NCBI GenBank assembly: GCA_036794825.1
Contig: DAIRGA010000005.1
Coordinates: 124,001-188,000, forward strand
Direction of reading: 5' to 3'
Source: RZYY01 sp036794825
Lineage (GTDB): Bacteria; Bacteroidota; Bacteroidia; Bacteroidales; 4484-276
DNA: 64,000 nucleotides
Positions 43,482 through 51,958 of this stretch are shown here, one piece after another. Position numbers and translations under genes: made by a program. The notes beneath the pieces were generated by a model. It worked only from the letters and a program-made list of their open reading frames with translations. It searched no databases and was not told the DNA's origin. Numbering within the stretch: the first letter of the stretch is position 1; each line of letters opens with the position of its first letter.

Positions 43482-43779
43482 TTCTGTCAGTTTAAATGGT
43501 AAATCAGCGGATAAAGGTATTAAAAACAATATTCTGCAGACCGAAATTGATAGAAAAGTATGCCTGCTGGAAATTTCTTTTACTGCTGGATTATAGAATT
43601 TTGTTAGCTGATGAAAAGATAATGAATGTAAATGATTGATAAACAATCTATTGTCGAATGGTTGAGAATACGGTAGTCTTTTTTTCAAACTTATCAAACC
43701 AAATAAAACCGAAAATTGTTAGTTAAATTGATGGCAAATAATTTGATCTGCCTAATTTCAACTTTTAAATTTTAAAACT

Positions 43780-44460
43780 ATGATGTCCTATTTGTTAATA
43801 TTCGGAGTTTTCATGTTGCTGAGCTGGATGGTTCAAAGTCGCCTCAGGAGCCGCTTTGCGAAATATTCCAAGGTACCGCTTCCTGGTGGTCAAACCGGAG
43901 CTGACATTGCCCGCATTATGCTCAGCCAAAATGGCATTACTGACGTAGAAGTCCATTCTGTGCAGGGAGAGCTTACAGATCATTACAATCCAATGAATAA
44001 AACCATCAATTTAAGCCGTGAAGTTTACAATGGCCGCAGTGTTATGGCCGCAGCAGTTGCTGCCCACGAAACCGGCCACGCTCTGCAACATGCGCAGGCT
44101 TACGCCTGGCTGCAGATGCGCTCGCAGCTGGTTCCCGTTGTCAGCATCAGTTCACAATGGATGCAATGGGTGCTTCTGGCAGGTATCCTCACCGTCGAAA
44201 TTTTCCCCTCTTTGCTGCTTATCGGAATCATCATGTTCGGAATCACGACCCTTTTCAGCCTGATCACCTTACCGGTAGAGTTTGATGCATCACGCCGGGC
44301 TTTAGTCTGGTTGCAAGGAACCGGAATAACCATGGGAGTTCAGCAGGAGATGGCAAAAGATGGGTTGAAATGGGCTGCAATGACATACGTAGTGGCTGCA
44401 CTGGCTTCGCTTGCAACATTAGCCTATTACATCATGATTTTCCTCGGAAGGAGAGAGTAA
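43780..44460 (+). CDS. Membrane zinc metallopeptidase (PF04298, YugP-like)
   Basis: The 226-residue protein has an N-terminal transmembrane helix (LIFGVFMLLSWMV) and two or three C-terminal ones. Between them is the zinc motif HETGH in VAAHETGHALQHAQAYAWL, with the third ligand likely downstream. It fits PF04298, a family of membrane-bound neutral zinc peptidases typified by Bacillus YugP. No substrate is known. The active site probably faces the cytoplasm, since there is no signal peptide and the motif lies after one helix, but topology is not proven. It is transcribed divergently from the subtilisin-like gene and ends at a good terminator. Confidence 0.87.
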   Translation: MMSYLLIFGVFMLLSWMVQSRLRSRFAKYSKVPLPGGQTGADIARIMLSQNGITDVEVHSVQGELTDHYNPMNKTINLSREVYNGRSVMAAAVAAHETGHALQHAQAYAWLQMRSQLVPVVSISSQWMQWVLLAGILTVEIFPSLLLIGIIMFGITTLFSLITLPVEFDASRRALVWLQGTGITMGVQQEMAKDGLKWAAMTYVVAALASLATLAYYIMIFLGRRE

Positions 44461-44480
44461 CACATCAAAATTTCTGAATG

Positions 44481-44508
44481 AGCCGCAACATGAAATTGCG
44501 GCTTTTTT
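44481..44508 (+). terminator. Intrinsic terminator after the zinc peptidase gene
   Basis: An 8-bp perfect stem (44481-44488 with 44496-44503) with a 7-base loop is followed by a T-rich run, 21 bases after the stop codon. Confidence 0.85.
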
Positions 44509-44583
44509 CTTTTGAAACAATTAGCTTTCGAGAAATTTATCTGCAAAATTGCCGGCGGCTACCGATCTTTTTTCAATAAATTG

Positions 44584-44591
44584 TAAGTTTG
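44584..44591 (+). promoter_or_regulatory. TAnnTTTG -7 box just before rex
   Basis: TAAGTTTG ends only 8 bases before the rex ATG. If it is used, the transcript would be almost leaderless. It lies inside an unsupported longer reading from 44549. Confidence 0.35.
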
Positions 44592-44599
44592 CAGAGCAA

Positions 44600-45241
44600 A
44601 TGAAAAATTACTACCTGATGCATCTTCCCGATAAAACTGTTGAAAGACTAAGCCAATACCGGAGAAATCTTTTACTCTCTCTCGCTGGTGGCAAAGAATT
44701 TATTTTTTCGCACGAAATAGCTCAACTTCTGCATATTACGCCAGTCCAGGTCCGGCGCGACATCATGCTAATCGGCTACAACGGAACATTGCGGCGAGGC
44801 TACGATGTGAAAGAGCTGATTGACCTCATCGGAAATATCATAGATACCGAAGCAGGCCAGAATGTGTGTGTAATGGGGCTGGGCAACCTTGGAAAAGCCA
44901 TTATTAAATATTTTGCCGGAAAGCGGTCAAAACTCAGGATTGTTGCCGCGTTTGACATCAACCCCGAAAAAACCGGCAAACTCTACGCAGGCGTTCAGGT
45001 GTATCATGTGGATGAATTGGAGGCCAAAATCAGAGAACACCACATCACTATCGGCCTGATTACCGTTCCCGCCGATAAAGCCGTCGAAACAGCCGACCAC
45101 CTTGTTAAATCTGGGATTAGCGGTATTCTAAATTTTTCTTCCAAGCCTCTCAACCTTCCGGATCATGTTTACCTCGAAGAATACGACATGATAACCTCTC
45201 TCGAAAAAGTAGCTTATCACACTAAGAAAATTAACCATTAA
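44600..45241 (+). CDS. rex: Redox-sensing transcriptional repressor Rex
   Basis: Rex senses the NADH/NAD+ ratio and represses fermentative and respiratory genes until NADH rises. The 213-residue protein has a winged-helix N-terminus (LPDKTVERLSQYRRNLLLSL, then EIAQLLHITPVQVRRDIMLIG) and a C-terminal Rossmann domain with CVMGLGNLGKAI, which binds NADH. The conserved ending with YLEEYDMITSLEKVAYH is present. I choose the ATG at 44600 because a 17-residue upstream extension is not part of the family and the -7 box overlaps it. Ade follows after a single base, so the two are co-transcribed. Confidence 0.93.
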   Translation: MKNYYLMHLPDKTVERLSQYRRNLLLSLAGGKEFIFSHEIAQLLHITPVQVRRDIMLIGYNGTLRRGYDVKELIDLIGNIIDTEAGQNVCVMGLGNLGKAIIKYFAGKRSKLRIVAAFDINPEKTGKLYAGVQVYHVDELEAKIREHHITIGLITVPADKAVETADHLVKSGISGILNFSSKPLNLPDHVYLEEYDMITSLEKVAYHTKKINH

Positions 45242-45242
45242 A

Positions 45243-46883
45243 ATGATGGCAGACAGAAACTTCCAGATTTCCGGAAATATCGTGGATCTGGTCAACAGCA
45301 ACATTTTTCCGGGTACCATCGTGGTTGAAGATGGAAAAATTAAATCGGTTACAAAATCTCAACATGCTGAAAATCAGTATATCCTTCCGGGGTTGATTGA
45401 TGCCCACGTTCACATCGAAAGCAGCATGCTGATTCCATCCGAATTTGCCAGGCTTGCTGTGGTTCATGGTACGGTGGCCACCGTTTCTGATCCCCACGAG
45501 ATTGCCAATGTGCTCGGGATTGAGGGCATTAAGTATATGATAGCCAACGGAAAAAAAGTTCCTTTCAAGTTTTATTTCGGCGCCTCCTCCTGTGTGCCGG
45601 CAACCACTTTCGAAACTTCAGGTGCAAGTCTTGGAACCACAGAAATTGAAGAACTCCTCAAGATGGATGAGGTGAAATACATGTCGGAGATGATGAATTT
45701 TCCCGGCGTTTTATTCAACGATCCTGAAGTGATGGCCAAAATCGCTGTTGCAAAGAAGTACAACAAGCCTGTTGATGGCCATGCTCCCGGGGTAATGGGG
45801 GATGATGCGCGTAAATATGTCGAAGCCGGAATTACTACCGATCATGAGTGTTTCACGATGGAGGAGGCTTTGGATAAAATCCGGTGGGGAATGAAAATCC
45901 AGGTGAGAGAAGGCAGCGCCGCAAAAAATTTTGATGCGTTGATTGACCTGATGAAAGATCATCCGGATAAGGTATTGTTTTGTTCCGACGATAAACACCC
46001 CAACGACCTGGAAAAGAGTCACATCAACGAACTTGTTAAGCGGGCGATTGCCAGAGGTTACGATCCACTGCAGGTATTGAAAAGTTGCATTCTCAATCCG
46101 GTGAACCATTACGGTCTTGATGTGGGGCTTTTAAGGGAGGGAGACGATGCTGATTTTATCGTGGTTGACAATCTCAGCGATTTCAACGTCCATGAAACCT
46201 GGGTAAAAGGGATTATGGTTCACAAAAACGGGAAATCGCTCATCGAATCAGTGAAGGAAACCACTCCCAACTTTTTTAATGCCTTGAAAATTTCTGTTGA
46301 AGATCTGCGCGTTCCGGCTGAAAATGGCAAACTCCAGGTCATCCATGCGCTTGATGGCCAATTGATTACAAAGACATTGTCCATTGAACCAAAAATTGAA
46401 AATGGTTCCATAGTCAGCGATATTGAAAAGGATGTGCTGAAACTGGTGGTTTACAATCGCTACAGGCCGGGAAAGCCATCCATTGCCTTCATCAACAATT
46501 TCAACCTGAAGAGCGGTGCAATGGCCTCCACTGTTGCCCACGACAGTCATAATATCATTGCTGTTGGCGGAAAAGATGAGGATATTGTATCAGCCATTAA
46601 TATGCTGATTGATTCCAGGGGCGGGGTTTCATTTGCTGATGGCGATATGGAAGAGATACTCCCGCTTCCGGTGGCCGGGCTGATGTCGGCAGACGATGCT
46701 TACGAAACCGCTGCAGCTTACGATAAACTCGATCAATTGACCAAAACAAAAGGATCAACCCTCAAAGCGCCCTATATGACGCTTTCCTTTATGGCATTAC
46801 TGGTGATTCCCGACTTAAAACTCAGCGATAAAGGCCTCTTCGACGGGAAATCATTTTCCTTTACTGATCTGATCAATAATTAG
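45243..46883 (+). CDS. ade: Adenine deaminase
   Basis: Adenine deaminase converts adenine to hypoxanthine and ammonia in purine salvage. The 546-residue protein is a member of the amidohydrolase superfamily. It has the metal-ligand motif LPGLIDAHVHIESSM and the DPHEIANVLGIEG block. DGHAPGVMG and CFTMEEALDKI follow, and then the FCSDDKHPNDL motif with the catalytic Asp. The C-terminal half has SVAHDSHNIIAVG-like AHDSHN. Length and motif order match bacterial Ade (YicP). The start codon may be either of two adjacent ATG codons. It is in an operon with rex, and AMP nucleosidase, the enzyme that makes its substrate, is 9 kb downstream. Confidence 0.95.
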   Translation: MMADRNFQISGNIVDLVNSNIFPGTIVVEDGKIKSVTKSQHAENQYILPGLIDAHVHIESSMLIPSEFARLAVVHGTVATVSDPHEIANVLGIEGIKYMIANGKKVPFKFYFGASSCVPATTFETSGASLGTTEIEELLKMDEVKYMSEMMNFPGVLFNDPEVMAKIAVAKKYNKPVDGHAPGVMGDDARKYVEAGITTDHECFTMEEALDKIRWGMKIQVREGSAAKNFDALIDLMKDHPDKVLFCSDDKHPNDLEKSHINELVKRAIARGYDPLQVLKSCILNPVNHYGLDVGLLREGDDADFIVVDNLSDFNVHETWVKGIMVHKNGKSLIESVKETTPNFFNALKISVEDLRVPAENGKLQVIHALDGQLITKTLSIEPKIENGSIVSDIEKDVLKLVVYNRYRPGKPSIAFINNFNLKSGAMASTVAHDSHNIIAVGGKDEDIVSAINMLIDSRGGVSFADGDMEEILPLPVAGLMSADDAYETAAAYDKLDQLTKTKGSTLKAPYMTLSFMALLVIPDLKLSDKGLFDGKSFSFTDLINN

Positions 46884-46992
46884 CCCCACTAGGGAGAAAT
46901 GATTTTCAACAATTTACCTCCCTTATTGTCGGAGTCAGTAAACCGTTGAAAATCAAATTTAAAGGAATTTGACGGTGGTTTCAGACTAATCA

Positions 46993-47006
46993 TTGATATA
47001 TGTCAA
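46993..47006 (+). promoter_or_regulatory. Near-palindrome TTGATATATGTCAA before the ArsR-type gene
   Basis: The 14-base site has TTGA/TCAA half-sites and is imperfect in the centre. It lies 24 bases upstream of the -7 box, where a repressor could hinder polymerase. Binding by the encoded ArsR-type protein is a guess. Confidence 0.35.
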
Positions 47007-47029
47007 TGGATTGAATATGATATTTGCCC

Positions 47030-47037
47030 TATTTTTG
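47030..47037 (+). promoter_or_regulatory. TAnnTTTG -7 box for the ArsR-type regulator
   Basis: TATTTTTG matches the -7 consensus and leaves 14 bases before the ATG at 47052. Confidence 0.5.
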
Positions 47038-47051
47038 GCAAAAATTTAATC

Positions 47052-47345
47052 ATGTCCCATTTTAACCTCGACCAGGCCAAGCTTGAAGCCGCCGCCGCCA
47101 AACTAAGAGCAATTTCTCACCCAGCCAGGATAGCCATTCTCGAAATGCTCGCCGATAAGGAACTTTGTGTTACCGATATCTATACCAACCTTAAGCTCGA
47201 TCAGGCTACCACATCGCATCACCTCAATGTGCTGAAAAACAGCGGAATATTAGAAAGTCAACGAAAAGGAAAAATGATTTTTTATTCGCTCAAATTCCAG
47301 TCTCTCACAGACATTATCAGTTGCATCAACCGATGCCATGGGTAA
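47052..47345 (+). CDS. ArsR-family winged-helix transcriptional regulator
   Basis: The 97-residue DNA-binding protein has an ArsR/SmtB winged helix: LRAISHPARIAILEMLADKELCVTDIY, the recognition helix DQATTSHHLNVLKNSGILES, and the wing RKGKMIFYSL. The ArsR metal motif ELCVCD is here ELCVTD with one Cys, and a pair of Cys (SCINRCHG) sits at the C-terminus. Metal sensing is possible but not certain, and the family also contains sensors of other signals. No metal exporter or arsenic gene is adjacent, so its target is unclear. It is probably a small homodimer that controls itself. Confidence 0.88.
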   Translation: MSHFNLDQAKLEAAAAKLRAISHPARIAILEMLADKELCVTDIYTNLKLDQATTSHHLNVLKNSGILESQRKGKMIFYSLKFQSLTDIISCINRCHG

Positions 47346-47371
47346 AGAGCTGAAATTGAATTTGAGGTTGA

Positions 47372-49102
47372 CTATTCAATCGTCCAGGTCTCTTCGATAT
47401 CCCAGTTAGCTCTCACCTGCAATTCTTTAGGAAAAAAAATCACCTCCTCGGGCTGCCTTTGGTCAAAATAAACTCCGGTATCCCATTGGCCGTTGTGATG
47501 CTTATCTTTGATGGCCTTGAGCTTGTAAATGGCCGGGTCGAGGAGCTTAAAAGCGATTTCGCCCGGTTGGGTGATGATCGTTTCACGAACAACTTTATCC
47601 TTTGAATTGAGCAGTTGCAAAATGTATGGTAACGAATCGCCGGGTAGGCTGACGGTGATGTAAAGATTGCCGTAGTCGCTTGTTTTGCGGGTTCTGAAGA
47701 CGATGATCGTGGAGTCGTTGGTTTGCCCGTAAATGTTGAAAAATGCTGAATCGGGTATTACAAGGTTGTAAAGGGTCTCCTCCTCAAGATCAAAATCTGG
47801 TTTCCAAATCCGGCCGATGCTGTCGGTTGGGATAAAGTTGAGCCCGGTCAGCGTATCATTTTCCGTAAAGAGGACGATTCCGGAGTTATCAGATCTTATG
47901 ACCGGATGGTCGAATTTCAGATTTAAAGGCGTGTGGAGCTCAAGAAGCCTTGCCTTAACAGTACTCGAAATGAACAGCCTTTCCGGTTTTGACTCATCAG
48001 CACCTCTTCTTCTGGATGTTTCAACCGGTTTTTTTTCGGGGAGTACCACTTGCACAGTATCTGCAAATATTTCACCATCAATAACCCTGATTTTCAGACT
48101 GTCGGGCAGCGGTTGAGTGATCCAGACGCGCAGCGAATCCCGTCCCTGGTTCAATTCATTAATAAACCACGGCCCGGTTACTGGTGAATCCAGTAAGCTG
48201 AATGACGGCGCTTTGAGGCCATAACGGTAAGTTAACAGAAATCCGGGGGGATATATACCATCCGCTGTGAGTCGTCTTTGTGTAGAATCCTTTTGATGAA
48301 AAAGTCTGAGACGATAAAAAGTGTCGTACATCTCACTAACTTTCACCGAATCAGCAAAAATCTGAGCAGCTGTGTCGGTTTCAATGTTTTTTGGAATTTC
48401 GGGGGTGATGGGCAATTCTTCAAATGCAATCTCCTCTTCGGGGATGTCGAAAAGGTAATTGCTGTTCATATCTTTCAGCGCAAAAAGTTTCATTGGTTCA
48501 TTGCGGAGGTATTGCAACCTGAATTGCCCTTCCTTGTTGGTTTTGGCAACATATAAAGGTCTTACCTTTACGGGTAGCGAATCCACAGGAACCGTGTCAT
48601 TACTTAGCGAAAACAGCATGACGAAAATGTTCTCTTCCGGCTTCAGAGTAAAGGCATTGACAACTTCGCCGGCAATGGAGAGCGAATCCACATAATCACC
48701 GGTTGAAAATACATAGAGAAAGTTTGCCAATGGGTTTTCCTCTGTGATGTCCACAATAGCATTTCCAAAAAAGATGGAGTAGGTTGTATTTGGCAGCAGA
48801 TCTTCCTGCAGATTGATTATAACTGATTTCCCCTTCAACGAAAAGTCAGGATTTTTTTTCATAGGCGGGGAGATCAGAACTTGCTGACTGGCCTGTTTCA
48901 GCTTAACAAACTCATTGAAAGTCAGCCTGATCTGGTTTTTATCAAACTGGGTTGAGAAATTTGGTGGGTCTGACCAAAGCACAACAGGCGGATCAACATC
49001 CTGCGGACCACCCCCCGGAGCCATCTGGTTGGCACATCCCAACAGAAATGCTGTAGCAGTAAGAAATGTAGCAATATAAACCACCTGAAAAGGTCTCCTC
49101 AT
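47372..49102 (-). CDS. Ig-like-domain lipoprotein
   Basis: The 576-residue product has a lipoprotein signal ending in LLGCAN (Cys23), followed by QMAPGGGPQDVDPPVV, a pattern widely seen at the N-terminus of Bacteroidota Ig-like lipoproteins. Residues 40-125 form a bacterial Ig-like (Big_5/SbsA) domain: NFSTQFDKNQIRLTFNEFV to SIFFGNAIVDITEENPL. Later blocks include NKEGQFRLQYLRNEPMKLF, a CNA-B/carboxypeptidase-like segment, and a C-terminal domain with GDSLPYILQLLNSKDKVV and DKHHNGQWDTGVYFDQRQ. It is probably surface or periplasmic, with an unknown ligand. It is transcribed divergently from the M1 peptidase. Confidence 0.85.
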   Translation of the reverse strand: MRRPFQVVYIATFLTATAFLLGCANQMAPGGGPQDVDPPVVLWSDPPNFSTQFDKNQIRLTFNEFVKLKQASQQVLISPPMKKNPDFSLKGKSVIINLQEDLLPNTTYSIFFGNAIVDITEENPLANFLYVFSTGDYVDSLSIAGEVVNAFTLKPEENIFVMLFSLSNDTVPVDSLPVKVRPLYVAKTNKEGQFRLQYLRNEPMKLFALKDMNSNYLFDIPEEEIAFEELPITPEIPKNIETDTAAQIFADSVKVSEMYDTFYRLRLFHQKDSTQRRLTADGIYPPGFLLTYRYGLKAPSFSLLDSPVTGPWFINELNQGRDSLRVWITQPLPDSLKIRVIDGEIFADTVQVVLPEKKPVETSRRRGADESKPERLFISSTVKARLLELHTPLNLKFDHPVIRSDNSGIVLFTENDTLTGLNFIPTDSIGRIWKPDFDLEEETLYNLVIPDSAFFNIYGQTNDSTIIVFRTRKTSDYGNLYITVSLPGDSLPYILQLLNSKDKVVRETIITQPGEIAFKLLDPAIYKLKAIKDKHHNGQWDTGVYFDQRQPEEVIFFPKELQVRANWDIEETWTIE

Positions 49103-49247
49103 CTCGCCGAAATTTGTGCAAAGATGCGAAAATTGACCGTGATTCGGCTGCTTTTCCTAATTTTGACCGGTGAACTGCAATCCGGAGAAAATCAAATTTC
49201 CGGTTTCGTTGTTGATGATTGTCGCTATAATTCAAAACCCGACCACA

Positions 49248-51221
49248 ATGAGAAGACATTTCCGATATTTCAATCTAATAGGCCTTTTTGTTTTAATTCT
49301 GATGGGAAACCCTGCGGCATCGCAGCCTTTGGTTTTTGAAGATAATACCGATCTGATTGCCAGGACGGCCAGCCTAAGGTACAGGAATCTGATCCAACAG
49401 CGGAACTCCCGCGCAGGCCAGAATATTGATATCACCTACACCCGGTTTAGCTGGAATGTTGACCCTGCAATCCGTTATATTTCCGGAAATGTCGTTCATC
49501 ATTTCAGGGCAAAACAGGAACTCTCTTCGATAATCCTGGAATTGAACGATAACATGGGTATTGACTCCGTGATTTTCAGAGACAGCCCGGTTACATTTGA
49601 TTTTATTTCCGGATACGAATTTTCTGTTGATTTGGGCATCATCCTGAGTGCGGGCGAACATGACTCGCTGTTCATTTATTACCGGGGAGAACCTGTGACC
49701 GAAAGTGGCTTCGGGTCGTTTGAAATCAAAGAGCATAACGGCGTGCCGGCGATGTGGACACTCTCTCAGCCATACGGCGCCAAAGACTGGTGGCCGGGAA
49801 AGAACGACCTAGCCGACAAAATTGACTCCATTGATGTGATCATCCGCACACCAGAGCAATATCGTGCAGTTAGTCACGGACTTCTGCAATCGGTTACTGC
49901 AGAGGGTGAATACAGGATTTATCATTTCCGGCACCGCTACCCGATCGTGAGCTACCTGGTGGCATTTGCGGTTTCCAATTATACCATTATTCCTCAGCAG
50001 GCCATTCTGCAAGGCGACACCATCCCCATTATCAACTATGTTTATCCTGAGGATTCGGCCTTTGTGGCAGAAGTGGCTGCCAACACACCCGAAATGCTCC
50101 AGCTGTTTGATACACTTTTTACTCCGTATCCCTTCAGAAACGAACTTTACGGTCATGCGCAGTTTGCCATCAACGGCGGTGGAATGGAGCACCAGACCGT
50201 GAGCTTTATGGCCGGATGGGGTCATGACCTGCGGGCGCACGAACTGGCGCACTCCTGGTTTGGAAATATGATTACCCTTGCCTCCTGGCACGACATCTGG
50301 ATCAACGAGGGCTTCGCAACCTACGCCAACGGACTCTCTTTTGAACATATGTACGATGGTTACTGGTGGCCGATCTGGAAAAATGTTACGCTTAACAAAA
50401 TCCTTGCGGCTCCTGACGGGTCGGTGTATGTGCAGGATACTACCTCAGTTCCGCGGATTTTCGATTCGCGTTTATCCTATCACAAAGGGGCTTACGTGCT
50501 CCACATGTTGCGGTGGCTGATTGGAGATCAGGCATTTTTTACCGCACTTCGCAATTATCTTAATGATCCGGCACTGAGGTATCGTTTTACTACTTTTCAG
50601 GATGTAAAATTTCATTTTGAATCTGCCAGCGGAGTAAACCTTACCTCATTTTTCGATCAATGGTATTATGGTGAGGGATATCCGATCTACAGCATTGATG
50701 CTCTGCGTCTTGTAAAAACCAATGAGCTGTTGATAACCATTCTCCAGGAATCCTCGCATCCCTCGGTGGAATTTTTTGATATTCCGGTGCAAATCAGGCT
50801 ATTCGGAGGGGAGCAGGAGATCAATCTGTTGTGCCGGCCAACATTTTCAGGGCAGCAGTTCATCTTTCCGCATCCATCGTTTGCCATTGATTCCATCAAA
50901 TTTGACCCGGATAAATGGCTCGCTGCCAAACTGGATACTATCTCTCTGGGAATTATTAAGCAGCCACAGGCTAAACTCTCACTTTTTCCTAATCCGGCTG
51001 ATAAGCTGATTACCCTCTTTCTTCCTGACGAATGGGTGGAGGATTACACCGTTATCAACTCAGCTGGAGTTGAAATTGTTTCAGCGAATGTCCGTACCAT
51101 AAACCAGAAAATTAAAGTTGATGTAAGTCGTTATCCTTCAGGTTTTTATTTGCTGAAAGTGAAAACAGAAAACAGAATTTTGATTGATAAATTTCTGGTC
51201 TTCAGATCAGATGAAAACTAA
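49248..51221 (+). CDS. M1 family aminopeptidase with T9SS sorting tail
   Basis: The 657-residue product has a signal peptide (FNLIGLFVLILMGNPAASQ). Its N-terminal beta domain is followed by a thermolysin-like zinc domain. HELAH starts at residue 331 and the third ligand Glu354 is in WINEGFA, in the classic M1 spacing, preceded by the substrate motif GGMEHQ. The aminopeptidase would release N-terminal residues from peptides outside the cell or in the periplasm. The last 80 residues (KLSLFPNPADKLITLFL to the end) form a T9SS type-A sorting domain. I use the ATG at 49248. The upstream in-frame ATG adds a non-signal stretch. Confidence 0.92.
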   Translation: MRRHFRYFNLIGLFVLILMGNPAASQPLVFEDNTDLIARTASLRYRNLIQQRNSRAGQNIDITYTRFSWNVDPAIRYISGNVVHHFRAKQELSSIILELNDNMGIDSVIFRDSPVTFDFISGYEFSVDLGIILSAGEHDSLFIYYRGEPVTESGFGSFEIKEHNGVPAMWTLSQPYGAKDWWPGKNDLADKIDSIDVIIRTPEQYRAVSHGLLQSVTAEGEYRIYHFRHRYPIVSYLVAFAVSNYTIIPQQAILQGDTIPIINYVYPEDSAFVAEVAANTPEMLQLFDTLFTPYPFRNELYGHAQFAINGGGMEHQTVSFMAGWGHDLRAHELAHSWFGNMITLASWHDIWINEGFATYANGLSFEHMYDGYWWPIWKNVTLNKILAAPDGSVYVQDTTSVPRIFDSRLSYHKGAYVLHMLRWLIGDQAFFTALRNYLNDPALRYRFTTFQDVKFHFESASGVNLTSFFDQWYYGEGYPIYSIDALRLVKTNELLITILQESSHPSVEFFDIPVQIRLFGGEQEINLLCRPTFSGQQFIFPHPSFAIDSIKFDPDKWLAAKLDTISLGIIKQPQAKLSLFPNPADKLITLFLPDEWVEDYTVINSAGVEIVSANVRTINQKIKVDVSRYPSGFYLLKVKTENRILIDKFLVFRSDEN

Positions 51222-51241
51222 AACCATATTGTATTACGATG

Positions 51242-51958
51242 CTATCTTGCGGGCAGAGTCCGTATCATTCCTTTTTGCAACAACTTGTTTTGCTGACCCT
51301 TAACTGCAACATAGATGATATCGGCCAGCCACACTGCCAGCCCAAGCGAAACCAGGTACTCAGCATCATTTGTAAAATATTTGTAGTTCCAGTCACCCAT
51401 TTTCCAAATGCCACCTTCATTGGTAAGGTAGGGATCATCGCGATACCGGTCCTGGTAAGCATCATAGCCAAGGAAGATCAGACCATAGGCCATAATGGTC
51501 ACCATGTAAGGTTTTATGATATGGTCCCTGGTGTCTGTAACCATATACTGACCAAGCCCGGGAATAGCCAGCGAAGCGAGGGATGCAGCAGGTCCGCAGC
51601 CGAATTTATGATCGTATGGGTTGCCGGTGATGAGTACCGGGGTTATGTCGGCCGGAAAAAACCTAATATCCTCTGCCACGCTCCAGGTGATGGTATTATT
51701 CATCCCCGGACTGACTCTGGCGCCCGGATTGGGAGTGAGGTTGCCCGGCCTGAAAAAGCGATAATCACGATCGCGGAAAAACAGGTGAACCTCAACCGGT
51801 TCTTCAGTCCTGATTCCGGTAAGATCGTAAGTCACCAGGAGCTTATCCTGGTCAATTTCCATTTTCAGATTTTCGACCCTGTATTTTGGGTTTTGCCCAA
51901 AAACAGGAAGCAACGGGAGAGCAATCACCAAGAAAAGGATAAATTTCAATTTTTTCAT
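51242..51958 (-). CDS. Secreted hypothetical, Ig-like N-terminus plus membrane-associated C-terminus
   Basis: The 238-residue product has a signal peptide (FILFLVIALPLLPVFGQ). Residues 25-110 are strand-rich with VENLKMEIDQDKLLVTYDL, VHLFFRDRDYRF and MNNTITWSVAEDIRF, resembling an Ig-like module found in several Bacteroidota envelope proteins. The second half has hydrophobic segments: SLASLAIPGLGQYMV, a pattern like the SLLIPGLGQ of DUF5683, then YMVTIMAYGLIFLGYDAY and ADIIYVAVKG. Periplasmic or membrane-associated location is inferred. I do not know the function. It overlaps the preceding gene by four bases, so the two are translated together. Confidence 0.68.
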   Translation of the reverse strand: MKKLKFILFLVIALPLLPVFGQNPKYRVENLKMEIDQDKLLVTYDLTGIRTEEPVEVHLFFRDRDYRFFRPGNLTPNPGARVSPGMNNTITWSVAEDIRFFPADITPVLITGNPYDHKFGCGPAASLASLAIPGLGQYMVTDTRDHIIKPYMVTIMAYGLIFLGYDAYQDRYRDDPYLTNEGGIWKMGDWNYKYFTNDAEYLVSLGLAVWLADIIYVAVKGQQNKLLQKGMIRTLPAR

